IMG/VR virus record: IMGVR_UViG_3300024518_003383
Span: 1-62,400 of that record
Strand: one strand, 5' to 3'
Length of the DNA: 62,400 bases
Source: a virus
In this document: positions 41,721 through 50,043 of the stretch, in pieces
How the letters are laid out: every line of letters begins with the position of its first letter
Numbering within the stretch: the stretch's first letter is position 1
The notes under the pieces: model-generated
What the model was told of the DNA's origin: nothing
Databases searched by the model: none
Seen by the model: only the letters and a program-made list of their open reading frames with translations
Translations under genes and position numbers: made by a program

Positions 41721-42867
41721 TATCAGGATGCACATCGGGGAGAAGGTCGTCTCCGGCTGGACGTCCGTGGCGATCAACCGGTCGATCGAGCAGGTCGCCC
41801 ATTCCGTTTCGCTCGGGTACCACACGGACGCGAACGCCAACGACTTGACCACGTTCCCGTTCGAGCTTGGGGCGCCCTTCTCCGTATCGAGCAACGGGAT
41901 CACTGTGGTCGACGGGTATCTCGACGACGTCGACATTGACCTGGGGGAAAGCGAGTACAACGTCTCGATCACGGCACGAAGTCGGGGCGGGCAGATCGTC
42001 GACTCTTCCGCGTACAACGGCGCCGGCGCGTGGCGGAATAAGAAAGTCGACAAGATAATCGCGGCCCTGCTCGAAGGCTACGACATCGAGTTAGAGGTCC
42101 CGATCGGCGTCGATCTGGGAGACACCTTCCGGAAGTTCTCGCTCAACTTCGGCGAGTCTGTCTTCTCCGCGTGTGACCGCGCGGCGAAGGAACGCGGCTT
42201 GCTGTTGATCCCGAACGAAGGTAGCGGGCTCACGTTGGCGAAGGCGACGGAACTCCCCCCGCTCGGGACGCTCCACGCGATGGCGGATGTCCTCGCGGAA
42301 AGTCGCAAGGGTCGATTCACGGATCGTTTTCAGTTCTATTTGATCCGGGGGAAGCACCCGGGCAAGGGGGACATCTTCGGGGCCGACCTCCCGTCGCGCG
42401 TGTTCCGGGAGATCGACGAAGGCGTGGCACTCCATCGGCTGAAGATCCTTTCCGGGAACGGGAAGAAGAAGCAGCTAGAGAACACGGTCAAGTGGGAGCG
42501 CAACGTCCGGGCCGGTCGCTCGCGTCGGTTCTTCGTCGATATCAAGGGATGGCACAAGTTCGACGGCTCGTTGTGGGTACCAAATGAGATGGTCCACTAT
42601 CGCCAGCCGCTGCTCTATGCGGACTCGCCGTTGCTGATCTCTTCGGTGAGCTACAAACTCGCGGAAGACAAGGGCGACACTGCTCGACTCGAACTCGTGA
42701 GACGCGAGGCCTTCGACACTATCCCGCCCACGGCTCGACTCAAGAGAACGAAGCCGCCGCCCGACGACCACTGGTCGACGCTGCTCTATCAGGGCAACGC
42801 GGAGGAAGCGAAGATTGCCTACGACAAATGGCTGGCTACACTGCTCGGCCCCGAGACGGACTGGTAA
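41713..42867 (+). CDS. Baseplate hub protein (Mu gpP / gp44-like)
   Basis: A 384-residue protein with MHIGEKVVSGWTSVAINRSI, VVDGYLDDVDIDLGESEYNV and the ARSRGGQIVDSSAYNGAG block typical of the T4 gp27/Mu gp44 hub family. It forms the trimeric hub on which the spike sits. It overlaps the gpN gene by eight bases. Confidence 0.88.
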   Translation: MPDIRMHIGEKVVSGWTSVAINRSIEQVAHSVSLGYHTDANANDLTTFPFELGAPFSVSSNGITVVDGYLDDVDIDLGESEYNVSITARSRGGQIVDSSAYNGAGAWRNKKVDKIIAALLEGYDIELEVPIGVDLGDTFRKFSLNFGESVFSACDRAAKERGLLLIPNEGSGLTLAKATELPPLGTLHAMADVLAESRKGRFTDRFQFYLIRGKHPGKGDIFGADLPSRVFREIDEGVALHRLKILSGNGKKKQLENTVKWERNVRAGRSRRFFVDIKGWHKFDGSLWVPNEMVHYRQPLLYADSPLLISSVSYKLAEDKGDTARLELVRREAFDTIPPTARLKRTKPPPDDHWSTLLYQGNAEEAKIAYDKWLATLLGPETDW

Positions 42868-42870
42868 CGC

Positions 42871-43623
42871 ATGGCCTCAGTATTCGAGCAGGTAAAAAAC
42901 TACATCGACCGCCGCTTCGAGGAGGTGGCCAACGCGCTTGACGATGTCGTCGAGATGGGCTCTCTCTCGTCGACCTCAGACGACCCGGACGGAGACGAGG
43001 AAGGCGGGGTCCAGACCGGTCAAGTCGCGTCGAGCGACTTCGCCGGGGACGATGGGGTTTCGATCTTTCAACATTTCGGGATCTCCGGTCGACCTCCCGC
43101 GGGTTCGCGGGGGATCGTTCTTCGTCTTGGGGACCAGCGGATCGGATTCCTCTTCGGACCGAAGGCGCGGCCGCACTCGCTCGAAGAGGGGGAGACCATC
43201 GTCTACTCGACGAGCGGAGGGCAGACGATCCACCTTCAGGAGGACGGGACGATCCGGATCAAGCAAGCCGACGGCGAGGGGGACATCCCGGGCGCGTCGG
43301 TGGTCGTCGGTGCGGCGGGCGAGGTCACGACAACGAGCGGCGGCGCGACACCGGCGAACATCGTCGCCGCTGTCGACGGGTCGGTGTCCGTGACCCCCTT
43401 CGCGGGGCAGACGGTAAACCTAGGAGGGGAAGCGGCCGCGCTGTCGGTTGCGGTCGGCGAGGTGACAGACGCGAACCTTCAGGCGCTCGCGGTCGTCATC
43501 CAGGCCCAAGTCGCGGCGATGGTCGGCCCGCTCGTCCCCGTCGGGGTCGCGTTTGCAGCGATAGCGACAGCGCTCGGCCAGTTGCCGACGACGACGAGCG
43601 CCACCAGCAAGACCGCCCCGTGA
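42871..43623 (+). CDS. Baseplate spike protein (Mu gp45-like)
   Basis: A 250-residue protein. An OB-like domain (about 50-110, QHFGISGRPPAGSRGIVLRL) is followed by a beta-rich repeat region (ETIVYSTSGGQTIHLQEDGT) that would form the triple-stranded spike, and an Ala-rich helical end. It punctures the outer membrane. No metal-binding tip HxH motif is obvious. Confidence 0.85.
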   Translation: MASVFEQVKNYIDRRFEEVANALDDVVEMGSLSSTSDDPDGDEEGGVQTGQVASSDFAGDDGVSIFQHFGISGRPPAGSRGIVLRLGDQRIGFLFGPKARPHSLEEGETIVYSTSGGQTIHLQEDGTIRIKQADGEGDIPGASVVVGAAGEVTTTSGGATPANIVAAVDGSVSVTPFAGQTVNLGGEAAALSVAVGEVTDANLQALAVVIQAQVAAMVGPLVPVGVAFAAIATALGQLPTTTSATSKTAP

Positions 43624-43706
43624 TAGGACGGATCCGGGCCGCCCGCATCGGGTCGAGCCGCGTCGATCCCCCGGTCTAGGGGAGGACGGGAGAAAAAATA
43701 ACGCCT

Positions 43707-43723
43707 GGTCCTGGCCCCGGACC
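43707..43723. promoter_or_regulatory. Dyad GGTCC-N7-GGACC, distal operator-like copy (core)
   Basis: GGTCC and GGACC arms flank TGGCCCC. It pairs with the promoter-overlapping dyad 51 bp downstream, reproducing the layout at 1463/1542. Confidence 0.6.
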
Positions 43724-43755
43724 ACCCCTTGCGCGGGCGAATGCTGCTTTCCGCC

Positions 43756-43794
43756 GTGGTCCCCCTTGCGGACCGGGTTCGGCGAGCGCATTGT
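43756..43794 (+). promoter_or_regulatory. Promoter TTGCGG-N17-CATTGT with overlapping GGTCC-N7-GGACC dyad
   Basis: The dyad (43758-43774), -35 (43766-43771) and -10 (43789-43794) match those at 1550-1578 exactly, while the 17-nt spacers differ. ATG follows 7 nt after the -10. It opens the accessory island after the spike gene. Confidence 0.65.
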
Positions 43795-43801
43795 TCTGTT
43801 C

Positions 43802-43993
43802 ATGTCCTGCCCCGCCAACCCCACCGACCCCCGCCGCTCCGTAGATTGCCCCGCCGATGTCTTGGCCGCCGATGATCTCGACTTGACTACCCTTGCGGGT
43901 CGGCAAGCTTTGGGGGAGTTGTTCCGCCGCGAGATCGTTGCAGGCAACGACCGCTCGCTGGAGTGGCTCGCGCTTCGACTCTTCATGGCCTAG
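43802..43993 (+). CDS. Small unknown protein of the accessory island
   Basis: A 63-residue, acidic helical protein (FRREIVAGNDRSLEWLALRL). Like the arm genes at 1585 and 60322 it is read from a probable leaderless mRNA made at the shared promoter, though the proteins are not similar. GCCAACCCC occurs within the first codons. Confidence 0.65.
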   Translation: MSCPANPTDPRRSVDCPADVLAADDLDLTTLAGRQALGELFRREIVAGNDRSLEWLALRLFMA

Positions 43994-44015
43994 CCCCGCC
44001 GCCCTATCGACCCCG

Positions 44016-44042
44016 GCCCCGCTGGTATCGCCGCGGGGCTTT
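44016..44042 (+). terminator. Hairpin terminator after the small island gene
   Basis: GCCCCGC and GCGGGGC form a 7-bp GC stem with a 10-nt loop, followed by TTTCGGG. The short T-run makes efficiency uncertain. Confidence 0.55.
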
Positions 44043-44048
44043 CGGGTT

Positions 44049-44234
44049 GTGAGCACCTCAACGACATCGTCCCGCGCCGCCCTGTATCTCTACGCGAGCC
44101 TTGAGAACCTCGTGGTCATTTACACCTATTCCCACCTCCCATGGGGCGGACTGGTCCGCGAGCAGGAACGCCGGGCGCAGGGACAAGCAGACCGCGCCGT
44201 CCGCTTTGGTGGCCGTCCCCGCGCCCGCGTCTAA
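44049..44234 (+). CDS. Possible small protein (GTG start)
   Basis: A 61-residue frame with a hydrophobic/aromatic stretch (AALYLYASLENLVVIYTYSH) then a basic tail. It begins just after the hairpin. There is no clear ribosome site. The composition suggests a membrane-touching peptide if expressed. It could instead be untranslated leader. Confidence 0.4.
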   Translation: MSTSTTSSRAALYLYASLENLVVIYTYSHLPWGGLVREQERRAQGQADRAVRFGGRPRARV

Positions 44235-44264
44235 CCCCCGCCCCAACACGAAGGAGCCAACCCC

Positions 44265-44699
44265 ATGAAGGACGACCACTTCCCATTTATCTATAAACCC
44301 CACTCGCGCTACGAAGCATCCGTCGACAAAACGCGATGCCGTGCGAGTGTCCCCGTGAGCGGCCGGAGCGTCTCAACTTGCCAATGCTTGCGCAAGCCCG
44401 CCGGCTCACACGACCGGACGAAGGAGCGCGAGGGAGAGATGATAGGTCTTTGCAAGCAGCACGACCCCGCGACGAAACGACGCAAGGACGCGAAGCGCAA
44501 GGCGAGATGGGACCTGGAATCTGCGCAGCGAGATATCACCAACACGCGAGGATTCATCGGGCAAGCCGTGACAGACTACACCGCGGGGGGCGACGCCGAA
44601 CCCCTGCCGCCCCCGATCCAGGAAGCCGTCGACAAGTACGAGAAAGCGAAGGCGCGCGCGGAGGTGCTCCGGAAGAAGTACGAAGCCCTCCCCAAGTAG
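44265..44699 (+). CDS. Cysteine-containing coiled-coil protein
   Basis: A 144-residue protein. Cysteines (CRAS, CQCLRK, then LCKQHD) in the first 70 residues could form a zinc site. The C-terminal half is a basic coiled coil (VDKYEKAKARAEVLRKKYEA). It begins with GAAGGAGCCAACCCC-ATG, the only late-region gene with the full start word plus a good Shine-Dalgarno. Function unknown. Confidence 0.7.
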   Translation: MKDDHFPFIYKPHSRYEASVDKTRCRASVPVSGRSVSTCQCLRKPAGSHDRTKEREGEMIGLCKQHDPATKRRKDAKRKARWDLESAQRDITNTRGFIGQAVTDYTAGGDAEPLPPPIQEAVDKYEKAKARAEVLRKKYEALPK

Positions 44700-44780
44700 C
44701 CACCCCAACGAAGAGAAGGAGGACACCAACCCCGCCCGGTCTCACCGCGGCGGGGTTCAACGGTGAAAGGTCAACCCCAT

Positions 44781-45401
44781 ATGAACGATGAAAACAGAGA
44801 CGAGAATCGACGAAACAGTCCGGCCGATAGCGGCTCGACCGAACGGCCACGGGCCAGTGTGGATCAACCGCTCCCCGGCGGCGGCCCGCGTGAAGGCGAA
44901 AGCGTCAAGGCCTACGCCCACCGCTTGCTCCGAGATGACGCGGAGGACAACGACTCCGAGGGGCTCGCGTCTGAGGGCCCTTCTCTGGTGGATCCTCCGT
45001 CGCTTCGCTCGCGTTGGGTGAACATCGACACAAACGCGAGCGGGTTGGAGCGTACCGAAGCATTCGACACGGGCCGCGGGCTGTTTGTGCGCGTCCGGGA
45101 TTACGACGTGGACGGCGACGTGCTCGGGACTGCGATCACGTTCGCGCCGGGTCTGGAGATCCACATGCTCGACACGAAGGCATGGGTCGATTCCCATTCC
45201 TACTTGTACCCGTCCAACACGGACGGATTGCGGGCATGGGTCGCGCTAAGCGAGCGCACGGTGGATCTATGCCGGGCGAATGGCGGCAAGCGTCCGTGGC
45301 ACGCGACCCGGTTCGCGGACGATTACACGGCGGAGGGTGTCGACCCGTTGGAGACGGTGCTCGCGGCGCTCGACGGGGTACAGGAGGCCAGCGATGGGTA
45401 G
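44781..45401 (+). CDS. Unknown island protein
   Basis: A 206-residue protein. The first 75 residues are acidic and likely disordered. The rest is beta-rich (GRGLFVRVRDYDVDGDVLG, TAITFAPGLEIHMLD). AAAGGTCAACCCCAT precedes the ATG. A GTG at 44763 is an alternative start. No family recognised. Confidence 0.65.
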   Translation: MNDENRDENRRNSPADSGSTERPRASVDQPLPGGGPREGESVKAYAHRLLRDDAEDNDSEGLASEGPSLVDPPSLRSRWVNIDTNASGLERTEAFDTGRGLFVRVRDYDVDGDVLGTAITFAPGLEIHMLDTKAWVDSHSYLYPSNTDGLRAWVALSERTVDLCRANGGKRPWHATRFADDYTAEGVDPLETVLAALDGVQEASDG

Positions 45402-45594
45402 CGCCGAATCAGGATGGATCAAAATCGAAGACGAGGGCTCGAAGTCGTACACGGACGCCATGGATACCCCTGCCGGCGCGGTGCTTCGCTCTAGCGGGTG
45501 GAATCATGCCGCCGGGGAATGGACCCCGTACGCGATGGTCCTCCTCCCTGGGGTCACGGTCGCCGAACTGAAACGGGAGGCCAGCGATGGATAG
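45394..45594 (+). CDS. Small unknown protein
   Basis: A 66-residue protein (SGWIKIEDEGSKSYTDAM, then YAMVLLPGVTVAELKRE). Start lies in GGCCAGCGATGGG, the repeated junction also seen at 17677. No domain recognised. Confidence 0.6.
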   Translation: MGSAESGWIKIEDEGSKSYTDAMDTPAGAVLRSSGWNHAAGEWTPYAMVLLPGVTVAELKREASDG

Positions 45595-45637
45595 CAAACC
45601 GGCGGACAAGGAAGGGACGAAGAGATGCCAACAGTAG
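45587..45637 (+). CDS. Candidate 16-residue micro-protein
   Basis: MDSKPADKEGTKRCQQ starts in GGCCAGCGATGG, overlapping the previous stop, and ends inside the repressor gene. It could be a relay peptide for translating the repressor or a remnant of a longer gene. Confidence 0.35.
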   Translation: MDSKPADKEGTKRCQQ

Positions 45638-45840
45638 GAACAACGAGCAGGAGGGTCGGCGAGGCAGCACGGAGCGTGCGCGAGGCGAAGGACTTGTCGA
45701 CGCGAGACATAGGCCGCGCGCTCGGGAGGTCGCACACGTGGATCGTCGAGCGCGAGGCGGGAAACCGCGCGATCACCGTTGACGACCTCGTGGCGCTTGC
45801 CGAAGCGCTGGACGTGAGCCCGCGGACGCTGCTCCCCTAG
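45625..45840 (+). CDS. Small XRE-family repressor-like protein
   Basis: A 71-residue protein, essentially one helix-turn-helix domain (STRDIGRALGRSHTWIVERE is the reading unit). GAAGAG lies before the ATG. It lies 2 kb after the paired GGTCC dyads and just before a TGTGAG/CTCACA palindrome; either could be its operator, by inference. Together with the XRE protein at 10726 it would give the phage two lambda-like regulators. Confidence 0.82.
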   Translation: MPTVGTTSRRVGEAARSVREAKDLSTRDIGRALGRSHTWIVEREAGNRAITVDDLVALAEALDVSPRTLLP

Positions 45841-45856
45841 GAGCGCCACGTTCGAT

Positions 45857-45925
45857 TGTGAGGGCTTCGGCCCCGGCGGGCTCACACGGTGCCCCGTCGG
45901 GGCCTTCGCCGTTGTGAGGCCGCTA
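45857..45925 (+). promoter_or_regulatory. Structured intergenic region with TGTGAG/CTCACA palindrome
   Basis: TGTGAG (45857-45862) and CTCACA (45881-45886) enclose a GGC-TTCG-GCC hairpin. A CCCC-GTC-GGGG hairpin and a second TTGTGAGG (45912-45919) follow. It could terminate the island transcript, bind the adjacent repressor, or both. No strong T-run is present. Confidence 0.45.
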
Positions 45926-46008
45926 CAGCGCCGCGCATAGGTCGGGGAGGGCGAGCGGTCCGGGTGCCAACCCCTTGAGACCCGGTGCTCCCCCTCCCCG
46001 TGTGGGCC

Positions 46009-46668
46009 ATGAGACCCGGGGACACCGTATCCGCGCGGGCCGCCCGTATCAAATCGCGGGCCGGGCCGTGCGACTCCCCATCGCTCGACCCGGCCCGCTC
46101 GCGTTGCAATCCCGAAGGAGTCCCGACCCTCGCCCGCCGATCTGCCGCCGTCCAAATCGGGGATTTCGCCGCCCGCTTCGAGTGCCCATACCGTGTTCGT
46201 GTGCTGGGTCTCCGCAGGAACGAAGACGCGATCGGGTGGGACTTCGTCGAAAGCGATGATGGTTACGGCTACGATCTCGACGAAGGTTTGTGGACGCTCG
46301 CCGCGATCACGATCTTGACCGAAGCACCGGACGACACGAAGTCGGGGCCGGAGCGGTCGGGGTATTGGGCGGACGCGTTGGAGAAACCGCGGCGCATGGG
46401 CTCGCGGATGTGGACGCTTTACGGGGATGTCCTAACGAACACCGTGGTGCAGCGTGCGAAGCGGTATTTGTCTGAGGCCTTCCAATACTGGATCGACGAC
46501 GGGATCTGCTCGCGGATCGCGGTCGTCGTTGAGATAGACAACGACAACGATCGCCTGGATTTTCAGGTCGAAGCCTTCCACGGAGACGACGCCGCGCCGC
46601 TGTGGGTCGGGCACTGGGGGCACACGCTCGACGACGCCAACGGCTTGACCGTATTGGAGGCCGGATAG
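46009..46668 (+). CDS. Baseplate wedge protein (Mu gp46-like)
   Basis: Up to 219 residues. The family region (from about residue 68) shows WDFVESDDGYGYDLDEG, LWTLAAITILTEAPDD, ERSGYWADAL and the final LDFQVEAFHGDD block of the phage GP46 group, the inner baseplate wedge. The start is uncertain: the 60 residues before the domain are basic and low-complexity. GTG 46201 would remove them, and GTG 45985 would lengthen the protein. Confidence 0.75.
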   Translation: MRPGDTVSARAARIKSRAGPCDSPSLDPARSRCNPEGVPTLARRSAAVQIGDFAARFECPYRVRVLGLRRNEDAIGWDFVESDDGYGYDLDEGLWTLAAITILTEAPDDTKSGPERSGYWADALEKPRRMGSRMWTLYGDVLTNTVVQRAKRYLSEAFQYWIDDGICSRIAVVVEIDNDNDRLDFQVEAFHGDDAAPLWVGHWGHTLDDANGLTVLEAG

Positions 46669-46669
46669 G

Positions 46670-47764
46670 ATGCCATTCAACAGACCCACGCTTCGCCAAC
46701 TTGTGAAGCGCACCGTCAACGATGTCGTCAAGGCGACGAACAAAACGCGGGCCCTTCTCCGGTACTCTCCCGAAGGTGCGATCGCTACCGCGCTCGGTGG
46801 GGTGTCGCATGGGCTCCATGGCCACATCGTGTGGGCGCTTCGGCAGATGGTCCCGAGCCCGTCCACGGAACTCGCATACCTCAGACGATGGACGAGAATC
46901 CTCGCGGACATGGACGCGAAGGAATCGGACACGGCGTCCGGGTCCGTGACCGCGACGGGGGTCGACTTGACGACCACGCCAGCCGGCCATATCTGGCAGA
47001 GGCTCGGAGACGGGGCGGAGTATTCGCAGGTCGCAGCCGCGACGATCGAGAATGGCCAGATGGTCTTCGATGTCGTTTCGGTCGACGCCGGCGAGGCCTT
47101 CAACGTTGACGCCGGCGAAACGCTGGAGTCCGGTTCCGTAGTGATCGGGCTCGACCCCGAAGCCACTGTCGGGGATGCGGGCTTGACCGGGGGCACCGAA
47201 GACGAAACCGGGACCGATCTATATGCCCGGCTCGAAGACCACCTTCAAGCCCCGCGGGCAGGGGGGACCATCGCAGAATATCGGGACTGGGCGCTGGAGA
47301 TCGGGTCTGTTAGCGCCGCGACCCCGATCCCAAAATACTACGACCCCGGGTCGGTGCTGATCATCATCGACACGTCATCGGGCCAAGCTAGCGCCGCGCT
47401 CGTCGAAGAAGTCCGGCTTCATATCGTGGAAGAGCGGCCCGCCGTTGACGACGTCTATGTGGAGGCCGCGAAGCATGTCCTGCTCCCCTTCTCCATCGTG
47501 CTCGAATACTCGGAAGGCATCGAGACCGAAGAACAGAAGGCCGAAGTCCGCGTCGCTGTCGAGGCCGAACTGGACGACATGCTCGCAAGGGACGGGCAAC
47601 TCGCGGACTCTGCCGGCGATGTCACGACGATCAATCGCTCCCGGATCTCCGATGCGATCTCGAACGCGGCCGGGGAGCATGCGCACGTGCTAGTGCATCC
47701 GGCCGTTGATCCAGTTTACCAAGTCGGCGAGGTCCCGGACCGCGGCGCGATCGTGTGGGGTTGA
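46670..47764 (+). CDS. Baseplate J protein (Mu gp47-like)
   Basis: A 364-residue protein with the baseplate_J pattern: VKRTVNDVVKATN, HGLHGHIVWALRQMVPS, GTIAEYRDWALEIGSVSAAT and VLIIIDTSSGQAS. It forms the outer wedge that triggers sheath contraction. It starts one base after the gp46 stop. Confidence 0.92.
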   Translation: MPFNRPTLRQLVKRTVNDVVKATNKTRALLRYSPEGAIATALGGVSHGLHGHIVWALRQMVPSPSTELAYLRRWTRILADMDAKESDTASGSVTATGVDLTTTPAGHIWQRLGDGAEYSQVAAATIENGQMVFDVVSVDAGEAFNVDAGETLESGSVVIGLDPEATVGDAGLTGGTEDETGTDLYARLEDHLQAPRAGGTIAEYRDWALEIGSVSAATPIPKYYDPGSVLIIIDTSSGQASAALVEEVRLHIVEERPAVDDVYVEAAKHVLLPFSIVLEYSEGIETEEQKAEVRVAVEAELDDMLARDGQLADSAGDVTTINRSRISDAISNAAGEHAHVLVHPAVDPVYQVGEVPDRGAIVWG

Positions 47765-47765
47765 G

Positions 47766-48545
47766 ATGACGCTAGCGAAGGAAGAACTGGAGGCCGCCGC
47801 GCTCGCCGTGATACCGGCCGCGACTTCGTTTTGGGTTGGGTTGTTCACCGTCATGCCCGACGAGAACGGGGAGAACGGTACGGAGTCGACCGCGACAGGC
47901 TACGCGCGCGAAGAGGTGTCGGAGTGGCTAACGAAGACGGTCTCCAACGAAGACGAGCGCGCTGTCGTTCGGTACAACGCGGAGGACCACGTCTTCGACC
48001 CGATCACGGAAGACACTTTCGCTATGGGGTTGGGCGTGTGGGATGCGTCTGTGGCTGGCGTCCTGAAGTATTGGATCCCCTTCTCCGAAGAGGTCGAGAT
48101 CCCGACGGGCTCGGAGCCCAACTTCGAGGCCGGGACACTCCAGATCGGTTTCGGAGACCCGACAAATACCAAGCTGGAAGGATTCGCAGTGTTGATCGAA
48201 CTCGAAGGAACAACGACAGACGCGACGCCGATCGTGTTGGGGACGCTGCTCTCGCTCGTCGATGGCCAGGCGACAACGATCGTCACGACGATCACCGGAC
48301 AGGCCACGGGCGGGAAGCACTACTGGCGAAGGTTCGAGACGAGCTTTCACCGCGACGACGGTGGGCCGGGCTCGGAGACTTGGACGCTCCGCGAGATGAC
48401 GCCGGAGGGCAACGCAACGCGGGAAGGCTTCGTCACGGCTTCGGGGTCCATGGATCTCGATGTCAACGAAGTGAAGATCCGCGTACTTGGAGAAGCAGGC
48501 ACCACGGTGAACTGGAAAGTAGACGCGAGGGTCCGACATGACTAG
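47766..48545 (+). CDS. Tail fibre-base protein
   Basis: A 259-residue beta-rich protein. SFWVGLFTVMPDENG, ATGYAREEVSEW and MGLGVWDASVAGVLKYW resemble the phage tail-fibre attachment domain found at the start of many fibres. The C-terminal half (DATPIVLGTLLSLVDGQATT) looks like a further beta domain. It lies between J and gp48 where Mu-like phages may insert fibre genes. Confidence 0.7.
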   Translation: MTLAKEELEAAALAVIPAATSFWVGLFTVMPDENGENGTESTATGYAREEVSEWLTKTVSNEDERAVVRYNAEDHVFDPITEDTFAMGLGVWDASVAGVLKYWIPFSEEVEIPTGSEPNFEAGTLQIGFGDPTNTKLEGFAVLIELEGTTTDATPIVLGTLLSLVDGQATTIVTTITGQATGGKHYWRRFETSFHRDDGGPGSETWTLREMTPEGNATREGFVTASGSMDLDVNEVKIRVLGEAGTTVNWKVDARVRHD

Positions 48546-50031
48546 GCCGCTAGGCAAACACAACGAGGTCTGGATCTGCTTGGACACCGCGGAGCGGGAC
48601 GCCATCGTCGAAGCCGATGGGCTGAAGACCGGAGACCTAGCCCAACAGCACAAGACCACGACATATTGGGAGTGCACGGACGCGGCGTTGCAGACGTGGG
48701 TGGACTCGCTCGCCCCGGGTGCGGGCACCGTGCCGACGGACTCCGTCGACTCGTCGAAGATCGTGGACGCGTCCGTCGACCTCGTCGACATGGCGGCGGG
48801 TGCATACCTCACCGGCGCCACGCCATCGACAGCGGGGACGGCTGGCCTCTCGCCTGCACCGGGCGCGGGTCAAGGTTTCAGGAGCTTGCAAGGGGACGGG
48901 ACGTGGGACTCGCCGGCGCGCGATTGGGCCGTGGCCACCGCATACTTGACGGACGATCTCGCCGTATATCTTGGCGTGCTCTACCGCGCGAACTCGGCCT
49001 TCACTTCGGGGTCATCCTTCAACGCGTCCAACTGGACGAACCTATCGGCGGGCGCGGGTGTTCCGGTTTCGGACCATGCGTTGCTCGGGAACCTGCTCGT
49101 CGGGGACCCACACCCGCAGTATGCAATGCGCGACGGCTCTTCGTCTCCGATGACGGGCGACATGGACATGGGGGGGATTCACCATATCTCCAATGTGGCG
49201 TCGCCCGTCGGAGCGCAGGACGCCGCAACCCGCGAGTTCGTCGAGTCTCACCTTGGCGCCGACTGGCTGCACATGCGCGTGCTGTCGACCCAACCGATCG
49301 TGAGGAACGACCGCGTCCCGTTCGCTCCCTCGCTCGATGATAGTGGCGGCGGCGGGCTCGTTGTCCCCGATGCCGGTACGCCCGTGTTCGAGTTGAAGGG
49401 CGGCAAGGCCTATCGGCTCGTCTGCCACATCGCGGGGGACCTCGCGGACGGGTACGCATGCGACGGCGTCGGGAGTTCCTTCGCGTGGATGGACATCGAC
49501 TCCGGGGAGATCCTATCTTCGCCGGTCCTGTTATGGGCGTCGGGTGCGACCACTGGCTTCGGCGGGGACTCGCAATCCGTCATCATCCAACCGACGGAGA
49601 ATATCAACGTCGCACTTATCTCGCGGACCGATGCGATCGTGAGCGTGAGCGAAGGATCGTGGGCGTTCGTCGAGACCGTGGGCGTCGGTGCTGCCGGAGG
49701 GGACTCGCTCCCCCCGGTCCAGTCGATCGTCGTCGCGGACGATACCCCCGGGACGGATGTCGTCGTCGGCCTCGCCTCACTCGGGATGATCGTCGTGGAA
49801 GCGATGTTCACACAATCCTCCGGGAAGACCACAGTACACCGGGCGAATATCGGGATCAGTGCGACCGGGACGGGGCTCGACTTGCTTACCGTCCCGACCG
49901 ACAACCCGGTGCCCGTGTTCACTATCACCGCCGCCATAGTCGGCAGCGACGTTGTTCTCCGTTTAGTCGGGTCCGGGGCGGGGACATCCACGACGATGAA
50001 GTTCCGGGTCATGGACACGATCACGAGATAG
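48538..50031 (+). CDS. Large tail fibre protein
   Basis: A 497-residue protein. A carbohydrate-binding-like module (AYLTDDLAVYLGVLYRANSA) is followed by VGDPHPQY, a motif often found in phage fibres, and GDMDMGGIHHISNVASPVGA, the fibre linker pattern. The C-terminal half is beta-rich with no recognised fold. Probably a receptor-binding fibre or its stalk. Overlaps the previous gene by eight bases. Confidence 0.72.
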   Translation: MTRPLGKHNEVWICLDTAERDAIVEADGLKTGDLAQQHKTTTYWECTDAALQTWVDSLAPGAGTVPTDSVDSSKIVDASVDLVDMAAGAYLTGATPSTAGTAGLSPAPGAGQGFRSLQGDGTWDSPARDWAVATAYLTDDLAVYLGVLYRANSAFTSGSSFNASNWTNLSAGAGVPVSDHALLGNLLVGDPHPQYAMRDGSSSPMTGDMDMGGIHHISNVASPVGAQDAATREFVESHLGADWLHMRVLSTQPIVRNDRVPFAPSLDDSGGGGLVVPDAGTPVFELKGGKAYRLVCHIAGDLADGYACDGVGSSFAWMDIDSGEILSSPVLLWASGATTGFGGDSQSVIIQPTENINVALISRTDAIVSVSEGSWAFVETVGVGAAGGDSLPPVQSIVVADDTPGTDVVVGLASLGMIVVEAMFTQSSGKTTVHRANIGISATGTGLDLLTVPTDNPVPVFTITAAIVGSDVVLRLVGSGAGTSTTMKFRVMDTITR

Positions 50032-50043
50032 CGAGACGAGAGA

